Shown here: positions 1-8,502 of the stretch, piece after piece
Layout: the number at the start of each line of letters is the position of its first letter
How positions within the stretch are numbered: the stretch's first letter is position 1
From: Bradyrhizobium rifense
GTDB lineage: Bacteria > Pseudomonadota > Alphaproteobacteria > Rhizobiales > Xanthobacteraceae
Reading direction: 5' to 3'
Length of the DNA: 53,109 bases
Assembly: GCF_008123425.1 (NCBI RefSeq)
Contig: NZ_VSSS01000109.1
Coordinates: 1 to 53,109, forward strand
Notes under the pieces: generated by a model
Told to the model about the DNA's origin: nothing
The model's input: the letters and a program-made list of their open reading frames with translations, nothing else
The model's database searches: none
Translations under genes and position numbers: made by a program

Positions 1-137
1 TTTTACACGACCAAGACCCTTAGCGGAAGTTTGCTCTAGCCGGAGCCAACCTGTCGTGCTCTTAATTCAGGACTGGCTTTATCTTTGGCCGCGCGGTCGC
101 TTACTTCGTAGCGCGCTAACCCCGTGGAGTCGCAGCC

Positions 138-284
138 ATGGTGCAGAATCTCATAGCCGGATTTGTCGTAGTGGCTTTGATTATCATGGGCGTGCTTGCT
201 TATGCCCAGAAACATGAAGGGTGCTTGCGTGGGCGCTCGCTCCAAACCTTCCAGCCCTGCGGATCAATCGGCTCTGACATATAG
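138..284 (+). CDS. possible 48-residue single-pass membrane protein
   Basis: A short ATG frame of 48 codons has GGAG eight bases upstream. Residues 5-23 form one hydrophobic stretch (starting IAGFVVVALIIMG), followed by a basic, cysteine-containing tail (KHEGCLRGRS). I recognise no family. The hydrophobic profile and ribosome binding site favour a real gene, but the length gives little statistical support and the frame sits in an otherwise gene-poor stretch. It could be a chance frame. Confidence 0.3.
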   Translation: MVQNLIAGFVVVALIIMGVLAYAQKHEGCLRGRSLQTFQPCGSIGSDI

Positions 285-715
285 CGCTGCCCGCGACGCC
301 GCGGCTTGCCTCGCGAGACTGTGTTTCAACAGCCTAGGTCTGGTTGTGGCCGCAACGCCCCCCGACGATTCTCCTCTGCGCGTTGCTTTCAAGAGCACAG
401 CGGACATCAGGCCCGCCTAATCTGAGCCACAAGAGCGCGCTCGGCTCTGCTCGGCAAGATCGAGGAGAGCCTCGACCTGATCCAGGCCAGCGAAGACGCG
501 AACGCCAAGCATAGAATCGCCCGCGCGTGGTGCCAGCCCCGTCATCCTGAGGTGCGAAGCGCGCGATGAGAAGCATCGCGCGGGGAGCCTCGAAGGATGA
601 ACGGCCTCGATGCAACCGGGCCGTCGCCCTTCGAGGCTTGCCCAGCTGCGCAATGCGCCGCAGGGCAAGCACCTCAGGGTGACGGGGATGGGTCCAAGTC
701 GCCTTGTCTACGCCG
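285..715. other. gene-poor interval containing a palindromic repeat
   Basis: I see no convincing gene here. The right half holds the palindromic element at 541-683. Between 425 and 540 one plus-strand frame reads like a helical peptide (LGKIEESLDLIQASED) but has no start codon and runs into the repeat, so it may be a gene remnant or chance. Confidence 0.5.
541..683. repeat. 143-bp imperfect palindromic intergenic repeat
   Basis: The ends are inverted copies: GTCATCCTGAGGTGC at 541-555 and GCACCTCAGGGTGAC at 669-683 match at 14 of 15 positions. An inner pair (CCTCGAAGGATGAACGGCC and GGGCCGTCGCCCTTCGAGG) extends the symmetry. The element lies outside genes and could fold into a long hairpin. 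Repeats starting with this kind of end are, to my knowledge, common between genes in Bradyrhizobium and relatives; copy number cannot be seen from one window. Confidence 0.7.
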
Positions 716-1522
716 TCACTTCGCGAACGACCGCGTCGGCGGCAAATGCAGCGCCCAGGCGTCGACCTTGTCGCTCGCGCGCGGATAGATCTCGGTCACG
801 ATCGGATCGTGGCCGGGAATATAGCGGTCGGGATGGCCGGCGAGACGTTCGATCGTCTCCCAACCAACGGCCATGTCGCCGACATTGTAGACGATCGGGA
901 ATGGGTTGCGGCGCTGCAGATTGGCGTAGTAATGCGCGGCGTCGGACGCCAGCACCACCGGACCGCGCGCGGTCTCGACCTTGACCACCTGCAAGCCGTC
1001 CGAATGGCCGCCGACACGATGCACGGTGACACCGGGTGCAACCTCGCCGTCGCCGGAATAGAAATTGACGCGCTCGCCATAGACGTGGCGCACCATCTGG
1101 GTGACGTGCTCGACCGAGAACGGATGTCGCAGCAGTCCGTTGCACATGCAGCGGCCCGTGGCGTAAGCCATCTCGCGCTCCTGGAGATGGAATCGCGCAT
1201 GCGGGAAGCGGTCGAGATTGCCGGCGTGATCGTAATGCAGATGCGTCACGATAATGTCGCGGATGCTCGACGCGGCGACGCCAAAACGCTCCAGCGCATC
1301 GACCGGATTGAGCGTCAGCTTGCGTGCGCGCGAGGTCGCCTCCTCGGCATTGAAGCCGGTGTCGACCAGAATCTCGCGGCCCTGCCCGCGGATCAGCCAA
1401 ACGAAGTAGTCGAGATCCTGCGCCGCGCTGTCATGCGGGTCGGGCGCCAGGAAATTCATGCTGGGGGTGCGCGGCGACATGGTCGCATAGCGCAGGGCGT
1501 AGATTTCGTAGGCGTTTCCCAT
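716..1522 (-). CDS. MBL-fold N-acyl homoserine lactonase family protein
   Basis: This 268-residue protein belongs to the metallo-beta-lactamase hydrolases. The metal motif HxHxDH is intact as THLHYDHAG (H94, H96, D98, H99). Further expected metal ligands are a later histidine in the VGGHSDG segment and a final histidine in IPGHDP. The pattern fits the AttM/AiiA-like lactonase branch, which opens the lactone ring of acyl-homoserine lactones, though lactonase activity is inferred from family only. I chose the internal ATG at 1522 (MGNAYEIYAL) because family similarity begins there; an upstream ATG at 1576 would add 18 poorly conserved residues. Neither start has a strong ribosome binding site. 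No quorum-sensing synthase or LuxR receptor lies next to it. Confidence 0.82.
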   Translation of the reverse strand: MGNAYEIYALRYATMSPRTPSMNFLAPDPHDSAAQDLDYFVWLIRGQGREILVDTGFNAEEATSRARKLTLNPVDALERFGVAASSIRDIIVTHLHYDHAGNLDRFPHARFHLQEREMAYATGRCMCNGLLRHPFSVEHVTQMVRHVYGERVNFYSGDGEVAPGVTVHRVGGHSDGLQVVKVETARGPVVLASDAAHYYANLQRRNPFPIVYNVGDMAVGWETIERLAGHPDRYIPGHDPIVTEIYPRASDKVDAWALHLPPTRSFAK

Positions 1523-1890
1523 GACTTTGATCCCGGCTTTTGCTTTTCTGAGTGGACCTGCCGCGCACCAAGCCATTGCCCACCGTAAAGGTCAAACGTC
1601 TGAGCCTGCGGTGGACGCAGGGTGCAATGTGAGACCAATCACATTTTCGTCGCGAGTACCGGCCTAACATGACGGCCGGAACCCTGAACGAGAACGCGTC
1701 GAGGAGAACCGTGACCGCAGATTTATTCCCCTTGCGAGCTGCTTGTGCGTCGCGGTCAATTGTCGCGATAGTGCCGAATCTCCAAGCGGTTGACGCCCCC
1801 ACTCGCCGGTTTGATAATGCACATTGCGTAAGTTAAGGTCGCCGCGGCGCAAGCTGGGAACGGCGCCTTTTTGGCTGGACCGCGCTGACT
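1523..1890. other. intergenic region between divergent lactonase and caspase-fold genes
   Basis: About 370 bases separate two divergently transcribed genes, so promoters for both should lie here. I see no convincing gene. Short reading frames exist on the minus strand but lack a good ribosome binding site or protein-like composition. No clear operator palindrome was found. Confidence 0.5.
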
Positions 1891-3408
1891 ATGAAAATTC
1901 GCCTGCTTTTTCTTCTGCCCTTACTTGTCTCGCTCATCCCGGCCGCGCCGTCGCACGCGGCCGGCGACCGCTATGCGCTGGTCATCGGCAATGCCAAATA
2001 TCCGGACGCGGACAGCCCGCTGAAGGAGCCGATCAACGACACCCGCGACGTCGCCGACGAGCTCAAGCGCGACGGCTTCTCGGTCGATGTCGGCGAGAAC
2101 CTCACCGGCGACGGCATGCGCCACGCCTTCGACAAGCTCTATGGCAAGATCAAGCCGGGCTCGGTGGCGCTGATCTTCTATAGCGGGTTCGGCATCCAGT
2201 CGGCGCGCCAGAGCTACATGATCCCGGTCGACGCGCAGATCTGGACCGAGTCCGACGTCCGTCGCGACGGTTTCAGCATCGAAGCGATCCTGGGCGAGCT
2301 CAACACCCGCGGCGCCGGCGTCAAGATCGCGCTGGTCGACGCTTCCAGGCGCAACCCGTTCGAACGGCGGTTCCGCAGCTTCTCGGCGGGCCTGACCCCG
2401 GTCATCGCCCCGAACGGCACGCTGGTGATGTATTCGGCGGCGCTGGCGTCGGTGGTATCGGACGCCGGCGGCGACCACAGCCTGTTCGTCCAGGAACTGC
2501 TCAAGGAAATCCGTGTCCCCGACCTGATGGCGGAGGAAACGCTGAACCGCACCAAGATGGGCGTCACCCGCGCTTCGCGCGGCGAGCAGGTGCCGTGGAT
2601 CTCGTCCTCGCTCGCCGAGGATTTCTCGTTCATTCCGGGTGCCGCTGGATCGCGCCCGACGGCGACCACCCCGCCACCGGCGCCTCCCGCACCGCCGCCG
2701 GTCGCCAACAACCCGCCTCCGGCTCCGCCAGCCCCGCCAGCACCACCCGTGGCCGCGAACAATCCGCCGGCGCCGCCTGCACCTTCGTCACCGCCGCCGG
2801 CACCGAAGCCGCAGGTTGAGGCCGCGCTGCCTCCGCCGCAGCCGCCGGCTAAACCGGCGGACCCAGCCCCGGCGCCGAACGCGGATGGCGGGCCGAGCGC
2901 GGCCGCGCTGGCTGAAGATCCCACGATCAAGGGCCTGACGGCCAAGATCGCCTCCAATCCGGACGACGTGAATGCGCTGTACCGGCGTGGCCAAGTCTAT
3001 GCCAGCAAGGGGGCCTACAGCCTCGCCATCAGGGATTTTGACGACACGCTCCGGATCAATTCGAAGGACGTCGAGGCGCTGAACAACCGCTGCTGGACCC
3101 GTGCCGTGATCGGCGACCTCCAGGGCGCGCTGAAGGATTGCAACGAGGCGCTGCGGCTGCGGCCGAACTTCGTCGATGCGCTGGACAGCCGTGGGCTGGT
3201 GAACCTCAAATCCGGGGCGGCGAAGAACGCCATCGCCGATTTTGACGCCGCGCTGAGGATCAACCCGCGCCTGACCTCCTCGCTCTATGGGCGGGGCGTG
3301 GCGAAGCAGCGCAACGGCTCAGCCCAGGAGGGCGCGGTCGACGTCGCCAATGCCAAGGCGATGGACCCGAACATCGTGCAAGAATTCGCAAGTTACGGAG
3401 TGCGTTGA
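1891..3408 (+). CDS. exported caspase-fold (peptidase C14-like) protein with TPR repeats, catalytic dyad lost
   Basis: The 505-residue product starts with a signal peptide (LLFLLPLLVSLIPAAPSHA), then a caspase-like p20 domain at about 28-250, a proline/alanine-rich linker at about 252-330 and TPR units at about 345-490. The caspase core is recognisable from YALVIGNAKY and YMIPVDAQIW. The usual catalytic histidine (GHG) is Phe100 in YSGFGIQ, and the usual cysteine (DACR) is Ser152 in VDASRRNPF. Classical cysteine protease activity is therefore unlikely; a scaffold or binding role is my inference. The gene leads a same-strand run with an OmpA-like protein, an HlyD-type adaptor and an RND pump. 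A paralogue of the caspase part lies at 34970-35818. Confidence 0.85.
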   Translation: MKIRLLFLLPLLVSLIPAAPSHAAGDRYALVIGNAKYPDADSPLKEPINDTRDVADELKRDGFSVDVGENLTGDGMRHAFDKLYGKIKPGSVALIFYSGFGIQSARQSYMIPVDAQIWTESDVRRDGFSIEAILGELNTRGAGVKIALVDASRRNPFERRFRSFSAGLTPVIAPNGTLVMYSAALASVVSDAGGDHSLFVQELLKEIRVPDLMAEETLNRTKMGVTRASRGEQVPWISSSLAEDFSFIPGAAGSRPTATTPPPAPPAPPPVANNPPPAPPAPPAPPVAANNPPAPPAPSSPPPAPKPQVEAALPPPQPPAKPADPAPAPNADGGPSAAALAEDPTIKGLTAKIASNPDDVNALYRRGQVYASKGAYSLAIRDFDDTLRINSKDVEALNNRCWTRAVIGDLQGALKDCNEALRLRPNFVDALDSRGLVNLKSGAAKNAIADFDAALRINPRLTSSLYGRGVAKQRNGSAQEGAVDVANAKAMDPNIVQEFASYGVR

Positions 3409-3552
3409 TATTTTTTTTGATTTGAGGCCGACGGCGCCTCGAACCCGCGGCGGTCCGGCAAGACTAACAGAACGGATGCCGCAGGCGGCCTTGCCGTGGG
3501 GCCATTTGCAGGAATTTTGGAACCGCGCGGGCTCGCGCAGGAGGGACTGGCA

Positions 3553-4224
3553 ATGAGATTGGCTGCAAAGGGACTGACCGCGATCATTTCCGTCATTACC
3601 ATCGGCGCGGCGCTGTCGCTGACGCTCCCGCCGGCCTTCGCAGGCGATGACGGTAACAGCAAGAACGTCACCGAGGACGAGATCGTCCGCGCGCTGGCGC
3701 CGGCGCCGAAGAAGCCCCTGACCCGCGGCCTCTCGATTGCCCCTCAGGCCGATCCGGCGCCGAACCCGGCGGAAACCAAGCTGATCCAGTCCGTCCGCGG
3801 CCGCGCCACGCGCTCGCTGTCGTCGACCGAGCGTGAGGAGATCGCCTCCGCCGCCAAGGACAAGCCGAATATCGATCTCGAAATCACCTTCGACTACAAC
3901 TCGGCCGATATCAGCTCCAAGTCGCTGCCTTCGGTGCAGGCGCTGGGCCGCGCACTGACCAGCCCCGATTTGAAGGGCTCGACGTTCGTGGTCGCCGGCC
4001 ACACCGACGCCGCCGGCGGCGAGGGCTACAATCAGGAGCTGTCGGAACGCCGCGCGGATTCGATCAAGCGCTACCTCGTCGAGAAGTACAGCATTGCCGC
4101 CACCGACCTCGTCACCGTCGGCTATGGCAAGAGCAAGCTGAAGGATCCGAACCAGCCGATGGCGGAGGTGAACCGCCGCGTGCAGGTCGTGAATATGGAA
4201 AACAAGACCACCGCATCGAAGTGA
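3553..4224 (+). CDS. OmpA-family peptidoglycan-associated protein
   Basis: This 223-residue exported protein has a signal peptide at about 1-31 and a C-terminal OmpA-like domain from about residue 105. Visible motifs are ITFDYNSADIS, VVAGHTDAAGGEGYN and LSERRADSIKRYL, plus NRRVQVVN near the end. The TDAAG and LSERRA segments contain the Asp and Arg that bind meso-diaminopimelate in peptidoglycan in this family. There is no beta-barrel, so it is a periplasmic or outer-membrane-attached protein. The ATG at 3553 is preferred over an upstream ATG at 3496 because AGGAGG sits just before it. It follows the caspase-fold gene by 144 bases and precedes the export genes. Confidence 0.88.
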   Translation: MRLAAKGLTAIISVITIGAALSLTLPPAFAGDDGNSKNVTEDEIVRALAPAPKKPLTRGLSIAPQADPAPNPAETKLIQSVRGRATRSLSSTEREEIASAAKDKPNIDLEITFDYNSADISSKSLPSVQALGRALTSPDLKGSTFVVAGHTDAAGGEGYNQELSERRADSIKRYLVEKYSIAATDLVTVGYGKSKLKDPNQPMAEVNRRVQVVNMENKTTASK

Positions 4225-4285
4225 CCACGACGTAATCCGTTGAAGTGCCAAGTCGTGATGTGGTGTAAAGTCCTGCTCCCAGCGC

Positions 4286-4309
4286 GCGTCCCGCAGCCCT
4301 GCGGGACGC
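4286..4309. other. perfect 11-bp stem-loop between OmpA and adaptor genes
   Basis: GCGTCCCGCAG at 4286-4296 is followed after two bases by its exact complement CTGCGGGACGC at 4299-4309. There is no T-run after it, so it is not a classical intrinsic terminator. It could be a weak attenuator, an mRNA-stability hairpin or a degenerate repeat within the operon. Confidence 0.6.
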
Positions 4310-4367
4310 CGCTTCGTTTCAGGGAAACGATCCCAGCAACCCCGAGCCAGGCCAGGATGATCCGGCG

Positions 4368-5297
4368 ATGAACATCTCCGAATATCTCAAGCCTGCGGGA
4401 ACCGTGGCGTTCATCATTGCGCTCGGCGTCGGTTATTACTGGTTCGAGCATCGACATCGCCCCGAGGCGAAGGAGACGCCGGGCGAGGCGCTCGTCATCG
4501 TGACGAAGTCGACCAATGCCTGTTTCTCCGATCTGGTGCGGGTCACCGGCTTCTTCGTGCCGCGGCGCGAGGCCGTGGTCATGGCCGACCAAGAAGGATC
4601 GAAGGTCACCGACATCTTCGTCACTGAAGGCGCGGTCGTCACCGACAACCAGGAGCTGGCGCGCCTGACGGCGCCGCCGCAGATCCCGGGTCAGCCGCAA
4701 CGACCGGGCCCGCAAGGCCCGATCTCGCTGAAGGCACCCGCGCCTGGTCTCATCACGGAAGTGCGGACCATTGTTGGTGCGCCGGCCTCGCCGCAGGCCG
4801 GACCGATGTTCCGCATCGCCGTTAGCGGCGAGATCGAGCTGGATGCGCAGGTCCCGGCCGTGCACATGCCAAAACTCAGCCCCGGCGCGACGGTACGGAT
4901 CAGCCGGGATGACGCCGCCGACCTGATCGGCCGGGTCCGGCTGGTTGCACCCGAGATCGACCGCGCGACGCAGCTCGGCCGTGTCCGCATCAGCGTCACC
5001 AACAATCCATCACTGAAGGTCGGCGTGTTTGCCCGTGCCTCGATCGACGCCAAGCGAAGCTGCGGCGTCGCGGTTCCCAAGACGGCGATCGACCATCTCA
5101 CCGTGCAGGTGGTCAAGGGCAATACCGTCGAGACACGCCGGGTGCGCGTCGGGCTGACATCCGACAGCCAAACCGAAATCCTTGAGGGGGTCGACGTCGG
5201 CGAAATCGTCGTGGCCGACGCCGGCTCTTCGCTCCATGACGGCGACCAGATCAAGACCATGTTCGCCGATGAACTCGATCGCACGCGGGTACGCTGA
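4368..5297 (+). CDS. HlyD/RND periplasmic adaptor (membrane fusion) protein
   Basis: The 309-residue protein has one N-terminal membrane anchor (VAFIIALGVGYYWF) and then barrel-sandwich, beta-barrel and membrane-proximal regions typical of RND adaptors. It would link the inner-membrane pump to an outer-membrane channel. The helical hairpin is very short or absent. Two cysteines, in NACFSD and SCGVAVP, recur in the paralogue at 33873-34760. Its TGA overlaps the ATG of the RND pump gene (TGATG), so the two are translationally coupled. No TolC-type outer-membrane gene is present nearby, so the channel must come from elsewhere. Confidence 0.88.
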   Translation: MNISEYLKPAGTVAFIIALGVGYYWFEHRHRPEAKETPGEALVIVTKSTNACFSDLVRVTGFFVPRREAVVMADQEGSKVTDIFVTEGAVVTDNQELARLTAPPQIPGQPQRPGPQGPISLKAPAPGLITEVRTIVGAPASPQAGPMFRIAVSGEIELDAQVPAVHMPKLSPGATVRISRDDAADLIGRVRLVAPEIDRATQLGRVRISVTNNPSLKVGVFARASIDAKRSCGVAVPKTAIDHLTVQVVKGNTVETRRVRVGLTSDSQTEILEGVDVGEIVVADAGSSLHDGDQIKTMFADELDRTRVR

Positions 5298-8200
5298 TGG
5301 CTCTCAATATCTCGGCATGGTCGATCCGTAATCCACTGCCGTCGGTGGTGTTTTCGATCATCCTCCTGATCCTCGGCTGGACCTCCTTCAGCAAGCTCGC
5401 GATCACGCGACTGCCCTCTGCCGACATTCCCGTGATCTCGGTCGCGGTGGCGCAGTTCGGCGCCGCCCCGGCAGAACTCGAATCCCAAGTCACCAAGACG
5501 GTTGAAGACGCCGTCTCCGGCGTCGAGGGCGTGCGGCACATCACCTCCTCGATCACCGACGGCGTTTCGGTCACCACCATCCAGTTCGCGCTGGAGACCA
5601 ACACCGACCGCGCACTGAACGACGTCAAGGACGCGGTGACGCGCGTGCGCTCGAACCTGCCGCAGAACGTCACCGAGCCGCTGATCCAGCGCGTCGACGT
5701 GATCGGCCTGCCGATCGTCACCTATGCCGCGATCTCGCCCGGCAAGACGCCGGAGCAGCTCTCTTATTTCGTCGACGACGTGGTCAAGCGCGCGCTGCAA
5801 GGCGTGCGCGGCGTCGCCCAGGTCGAGCGCATCGGCGGTGTCGAGCGCGAGATACTGGTCTCGCTCGATCCCGACCGCCTGCAGGCGATGGGGCTGACTG
5901 CCGTCAATGTCAGCCAGAGCCTGCGCGGCACCAATGTCGACGTCGCCGGCGGCCGCGCCGAAATCGGCAAGAACGACCAGGCGATCCGGACCCTGGCCGG
6001 CGCCAAGACGCTGAGCGACCTCGCCGGCACCATGGTCCCCCTGTTCGGCGGTGGTGAGGTCCGTCTCGACGATCTCGGTACCGTCACCGACACCATCGCC
6101 GACCGCCGCACCTTCGCCCGCTTCAACGGCGAGCCGGTGGTCGCGCTCGGCATCAAGCGCTCCAAGGGCGCCAGCGACGTGAAGGTCGCCGAAGCCGTGC
6201 AGAAGCGCATCGACGCCCTCAAGGCCGCCTATCCCGACGTCGACCTCAAGCTGATCGACACCTCCGTCGAATACACCAACGGCAATTACGAGGCGGCGAT
6301 CTCGACCCTGTTCGAAGGCGCCATCCTCGCCGTGGTCATCGTGCTGTTGTTCCTGCGCGACCTGCGCGCCACCATCATTGCCGCGGTCTCGCTGCCGCTG
6401 TCGATCTTCCCGGCGTTCTGGGCGATGGACATCCTCGGCTTCTCACTCAACCTCGTCAGCTTCCTCGCCATCACGCTGTCGACGGGTATCTTAGTCGACG
6501 ACGCCATCGTCGAAATCGAGAACATCGTACGGCACATGAACATGGGCAAATCGCCCTACCGTGCCGCACTGGAAGCCGCCGACGAAATCGGCCTCGCCGT
6601 GATCGCGATCTCGCTGACCATCATCGCGATCTTCGCGCCCGCGAGCTTCATGTCGGGCATCGCCGGACAGTTCTTCAAGCAGTTCGGCATCACCGTCTCG
6701 GTGCAGGTGTTCTTCTCGCTGCTTGCGGCACGCTTCGTGACGCCAATGCTGGCGGCCTACTTTCTCAAACATAGCAATCACGAGGAGCCGCCGCCGGGCC
6801 GGGTGCTGCGAGGCTATCACAAGCTCGTCTCGTGGTCGGTGAAGCACTATTTCATCACCGTGATGATCGGCTTCGGCATCTTCGCCGCCTCGATCTGGAG
6901 CATCACGCTCCTGCCGCAGGGCTTCCTGCCGGCGCAGGACAGCGCCCGCTCGCTTCTGGCGCTCGAGCTGCCGCCGGGCACGCAGCTCTCCTATACCGAA
7001 AAAGTCACCGAAGACATCGTCGCACGCCTGCGCAAGCGGCCCGAGGTAAAGAGCATCTTCGTCGACGGCGGGCGCGTCCCGCCGGGCACCCAGGAAGTCC
7101 GGCGCGCCGCCCTGATCATCAATTACACGCCCAAAAACGACCGCAACATCACCCAGCGCGAGCTCGAATTCTCGATCAGCCAGGAGCTGGAGAACGTTCC
7201 CGATATCCGCTTCTGGTTCCTGGACGAGAACGGCCTGCGCGCGATTTCGCTGGTTGTGACCGGTGTCGACCCCAACATCGTCAACAACGTCGCCAGCGAG
7301 CTCGCGACGCAGATGAAGCGGATTCCGACCATCTCCAACGTGATCTCGGAAACCTCGCTGGAACGTCCCGAACTGCGCATCGAGCCGCGCGCCGATCTTG
7401 CCGCGCGACTCGGCGTCTCGACCGAAAGCCTGTCGCAGACCATCCGTGTCGCGACCATCGGCGACGTCGGTCCGGCGCTCGCCAAGTTCGACGTCGGCGA
7501 CCGTCTGGTGCCGATCCGCGTGCAGCTCGAGGACGCCGCGCGCGGCAATCTCAAGACACTCGAGCAGTTGCGCGTGCCGCTCGGCGAGCATGGCGAGAAG
7601 GGCGGCGTGCCGCTCTCCGTCATCGCCGACGTCAAGCTCGACCAGGGTCCGACCAGCATCAACCGCTACGACCGCGAGCGACAGGCCACCGTTGCCGCCG
7701 ACCTCGTCGGCGCCGCGGCGCTCGGCGATGCCACCAAGAAGATCTACGACCTGCCGGTCATGAAGAGCCTGCCGAAGGGCGTGAAGGTCTCACCCTCCGG
7801 CGACGCCGAAAGCCTCAACGAGCTGTCCGACGGCTTTGCCACTGCGATCACGGCCGGCCTGATGATGGTGTATGCGGTGCTGGTGCTGCTGTTCGGTACC
7901 TTCCTCCAGCCGATCACCATCCTGTTCTCGCTGCCGCTCTCGATCGGCGGCGCCATCGCCGCCCTGCTCGTCACCGGCAAGCAGCTCACCACGCCCGTGT
8001 GGATCGGCATCCTGATGCTGATGGGCATCGTCACCAAGAACGCGATCATGCTGGTGGAATTCGCGATCGAGGCGATCCGCGACGGCAAGCCGCGCGACGA
8101 GGCGATGATCGACGCCGGCATGAAACGCGCCCGCCCGATCGTGATGACCACGATCGCGATGGCCGCCGGCATGATGCCGAGCGCGCTCGCGGTCGGCGCC

Positions 8201-8440
8201 GGCGGCGAGTTCCGCTCGCCGATGGCACTCGCGGTGATCGGCGGCCTGATCTTCTCGACCATCCTGTCGCTGGTGTTCGTGCCCGCGATGTTCATGGTGA
8301 TGGACGACCTCGGCGCCCTGATCTGGCGCTTCGGCAAGCGGCTGATCGTGCACAGCGACGATGCGGAGACCGACGGTCATCACGAGGCTGCGGAGACGGT
8401 GCCGGCGCCGAAGAGCATCGTGCATCCGGCGGCGGAGTAG
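5297..8440 (+). CDS. RND-family efflux pump permease (HAE1-like)
   Basis: At 1047 residues this has the normal length for a proton-driven RND exporter. It has an N-terminal membrane helix (VVFSIILLILGW), two large periplasmic loops and two groups of membrane helices. The proton-relay aspartates are kept as D401-D402 in GILVDDAIVEIEN, and the second half has the matching helices (LMMVYAVLVLLFGTFL, GIVTKNAIMLVEF). The substrate cannot be predicted. It shares four bases (TGATG overlap) with the adaptor gene upstream and forms the export part of the 1.9-8.4 kb run. The C-terminus ends in a short charged cytoplasmic tail. Confidence 0.93.
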   Translation: MALNISAWSIRNPLPSVVFSIILLILGWTSFSKLAITRLPSADIPVISVAVAQFGAAPAELESQVTKTVEDAVSGVEGVRHITSSITDGVSVTTIQFALETNTDRALNDVKDAVTRVRSNLPQNVTEPLIQRVDVIGLPIVTYAAISPGKTPEQLSYFVDDVVKRALQGVRGVAQVERIGGVEREILVSLDPDRLQAMGLTAVNVSQSLRGTNVDVAGGRAEIGKNDQAIRTLAGAKTLSDLAGTMVPLFGGGEVRLDDLGTVTDTIADRRTFARFNGEPVVALGIKRSKGASDVKVAEAVQKRIDALKAAYPDVDLKLIDTSVEYTNGNYEAAISTLFEGAILAVVIVLLFLRDLRATIIAAVSLPLSIFPAFWAMDILGFSLNLVSFLAITLSTGILVDDAIVEIENIVRHMNMGKSPYRAALEAADEIGLAVIAISLTIIAIFAPASFMSGIAGQFFKQFGITVSVQVFFSLLAARFVTPMLAAYFLKHSNHEEPPPGRVLRGYHKLVSWSVKHYFITVMIGFGIFAASIWSITLLPQGFLPAQDSARSLLALELPPGTQLSYTEKVTEDIVARLRKRPEVKSIFVDGGRVPPGTQEVRRAALIINYTPKNDRNITQRELEFSISQELENVPDIRFWFLDENGLRAISLVVTGVDPNIVNNVASELATQMKRIPTISNVISETSLERPELRIEPRADLAARLGVSTESLSQTIRVATIGDVGPALAKFDVGDRLVPIRVQLEDAARGNLKTLEQLRVPLGEHGEKGGVPLSVIADVKLDQGPTSINRYDRERQATVAADLVGAAALGDATKKIYDLPVMKSLPKGVKVSPSGDAESLNELSDGFATAITAGLMMVYAVLVLLFGTFLQPITILFSLPLSIGGAIAALLVTGKQLTTPVWIGILMLMGIVTKNAIMLVEFAIEAIRDGKPRDEAMIDAGMKRARPIVMTTIAMAAGMMPSALAVGAGGEFRSPMALAVIGGLIFSTILSLVFVPAMFMVMDDLGALIWRFGKRLIVHSDDAETDGHHEAAETVPAPKSIVHPAAE

Positions 8441-8502
8441 ACCGAGCCCGGTAGCGGAAGTCGTCGTAGCGAAGTGAAACTCTTCGCCGCGACCGCTTGA
8501 TC

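Noticed and set aside
425..560. Helical-looking peptide frame before the 541 repeat
   Set aside because: No start codon, begins right after a stop and runs into the repeat; at most a remnant.
704..1588. Long plus-strand open frame opposite the lactonase gene
   Set aside because: It mirrors the coding strand's codon pattern; the minus-strand frame has the HxHxDH motif and this one has no recognisable domain. GC-rich antisense frames are expected.
2640..2890. Proline/alanine repeat region as a DNA tandem repeat or CRISPR-like array
   Set aside because: The periodicity comes from Pro/Ala codons of the linker in the caspase-fold protein; units are irregular and there are no spacers.
6832..8454. 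540-codon plus-strand frame overlapping the RND gene
   Set aside because: It is an Arg/Ala-rich +1 shadow of the pump gene, without domain or ribosome binding site.
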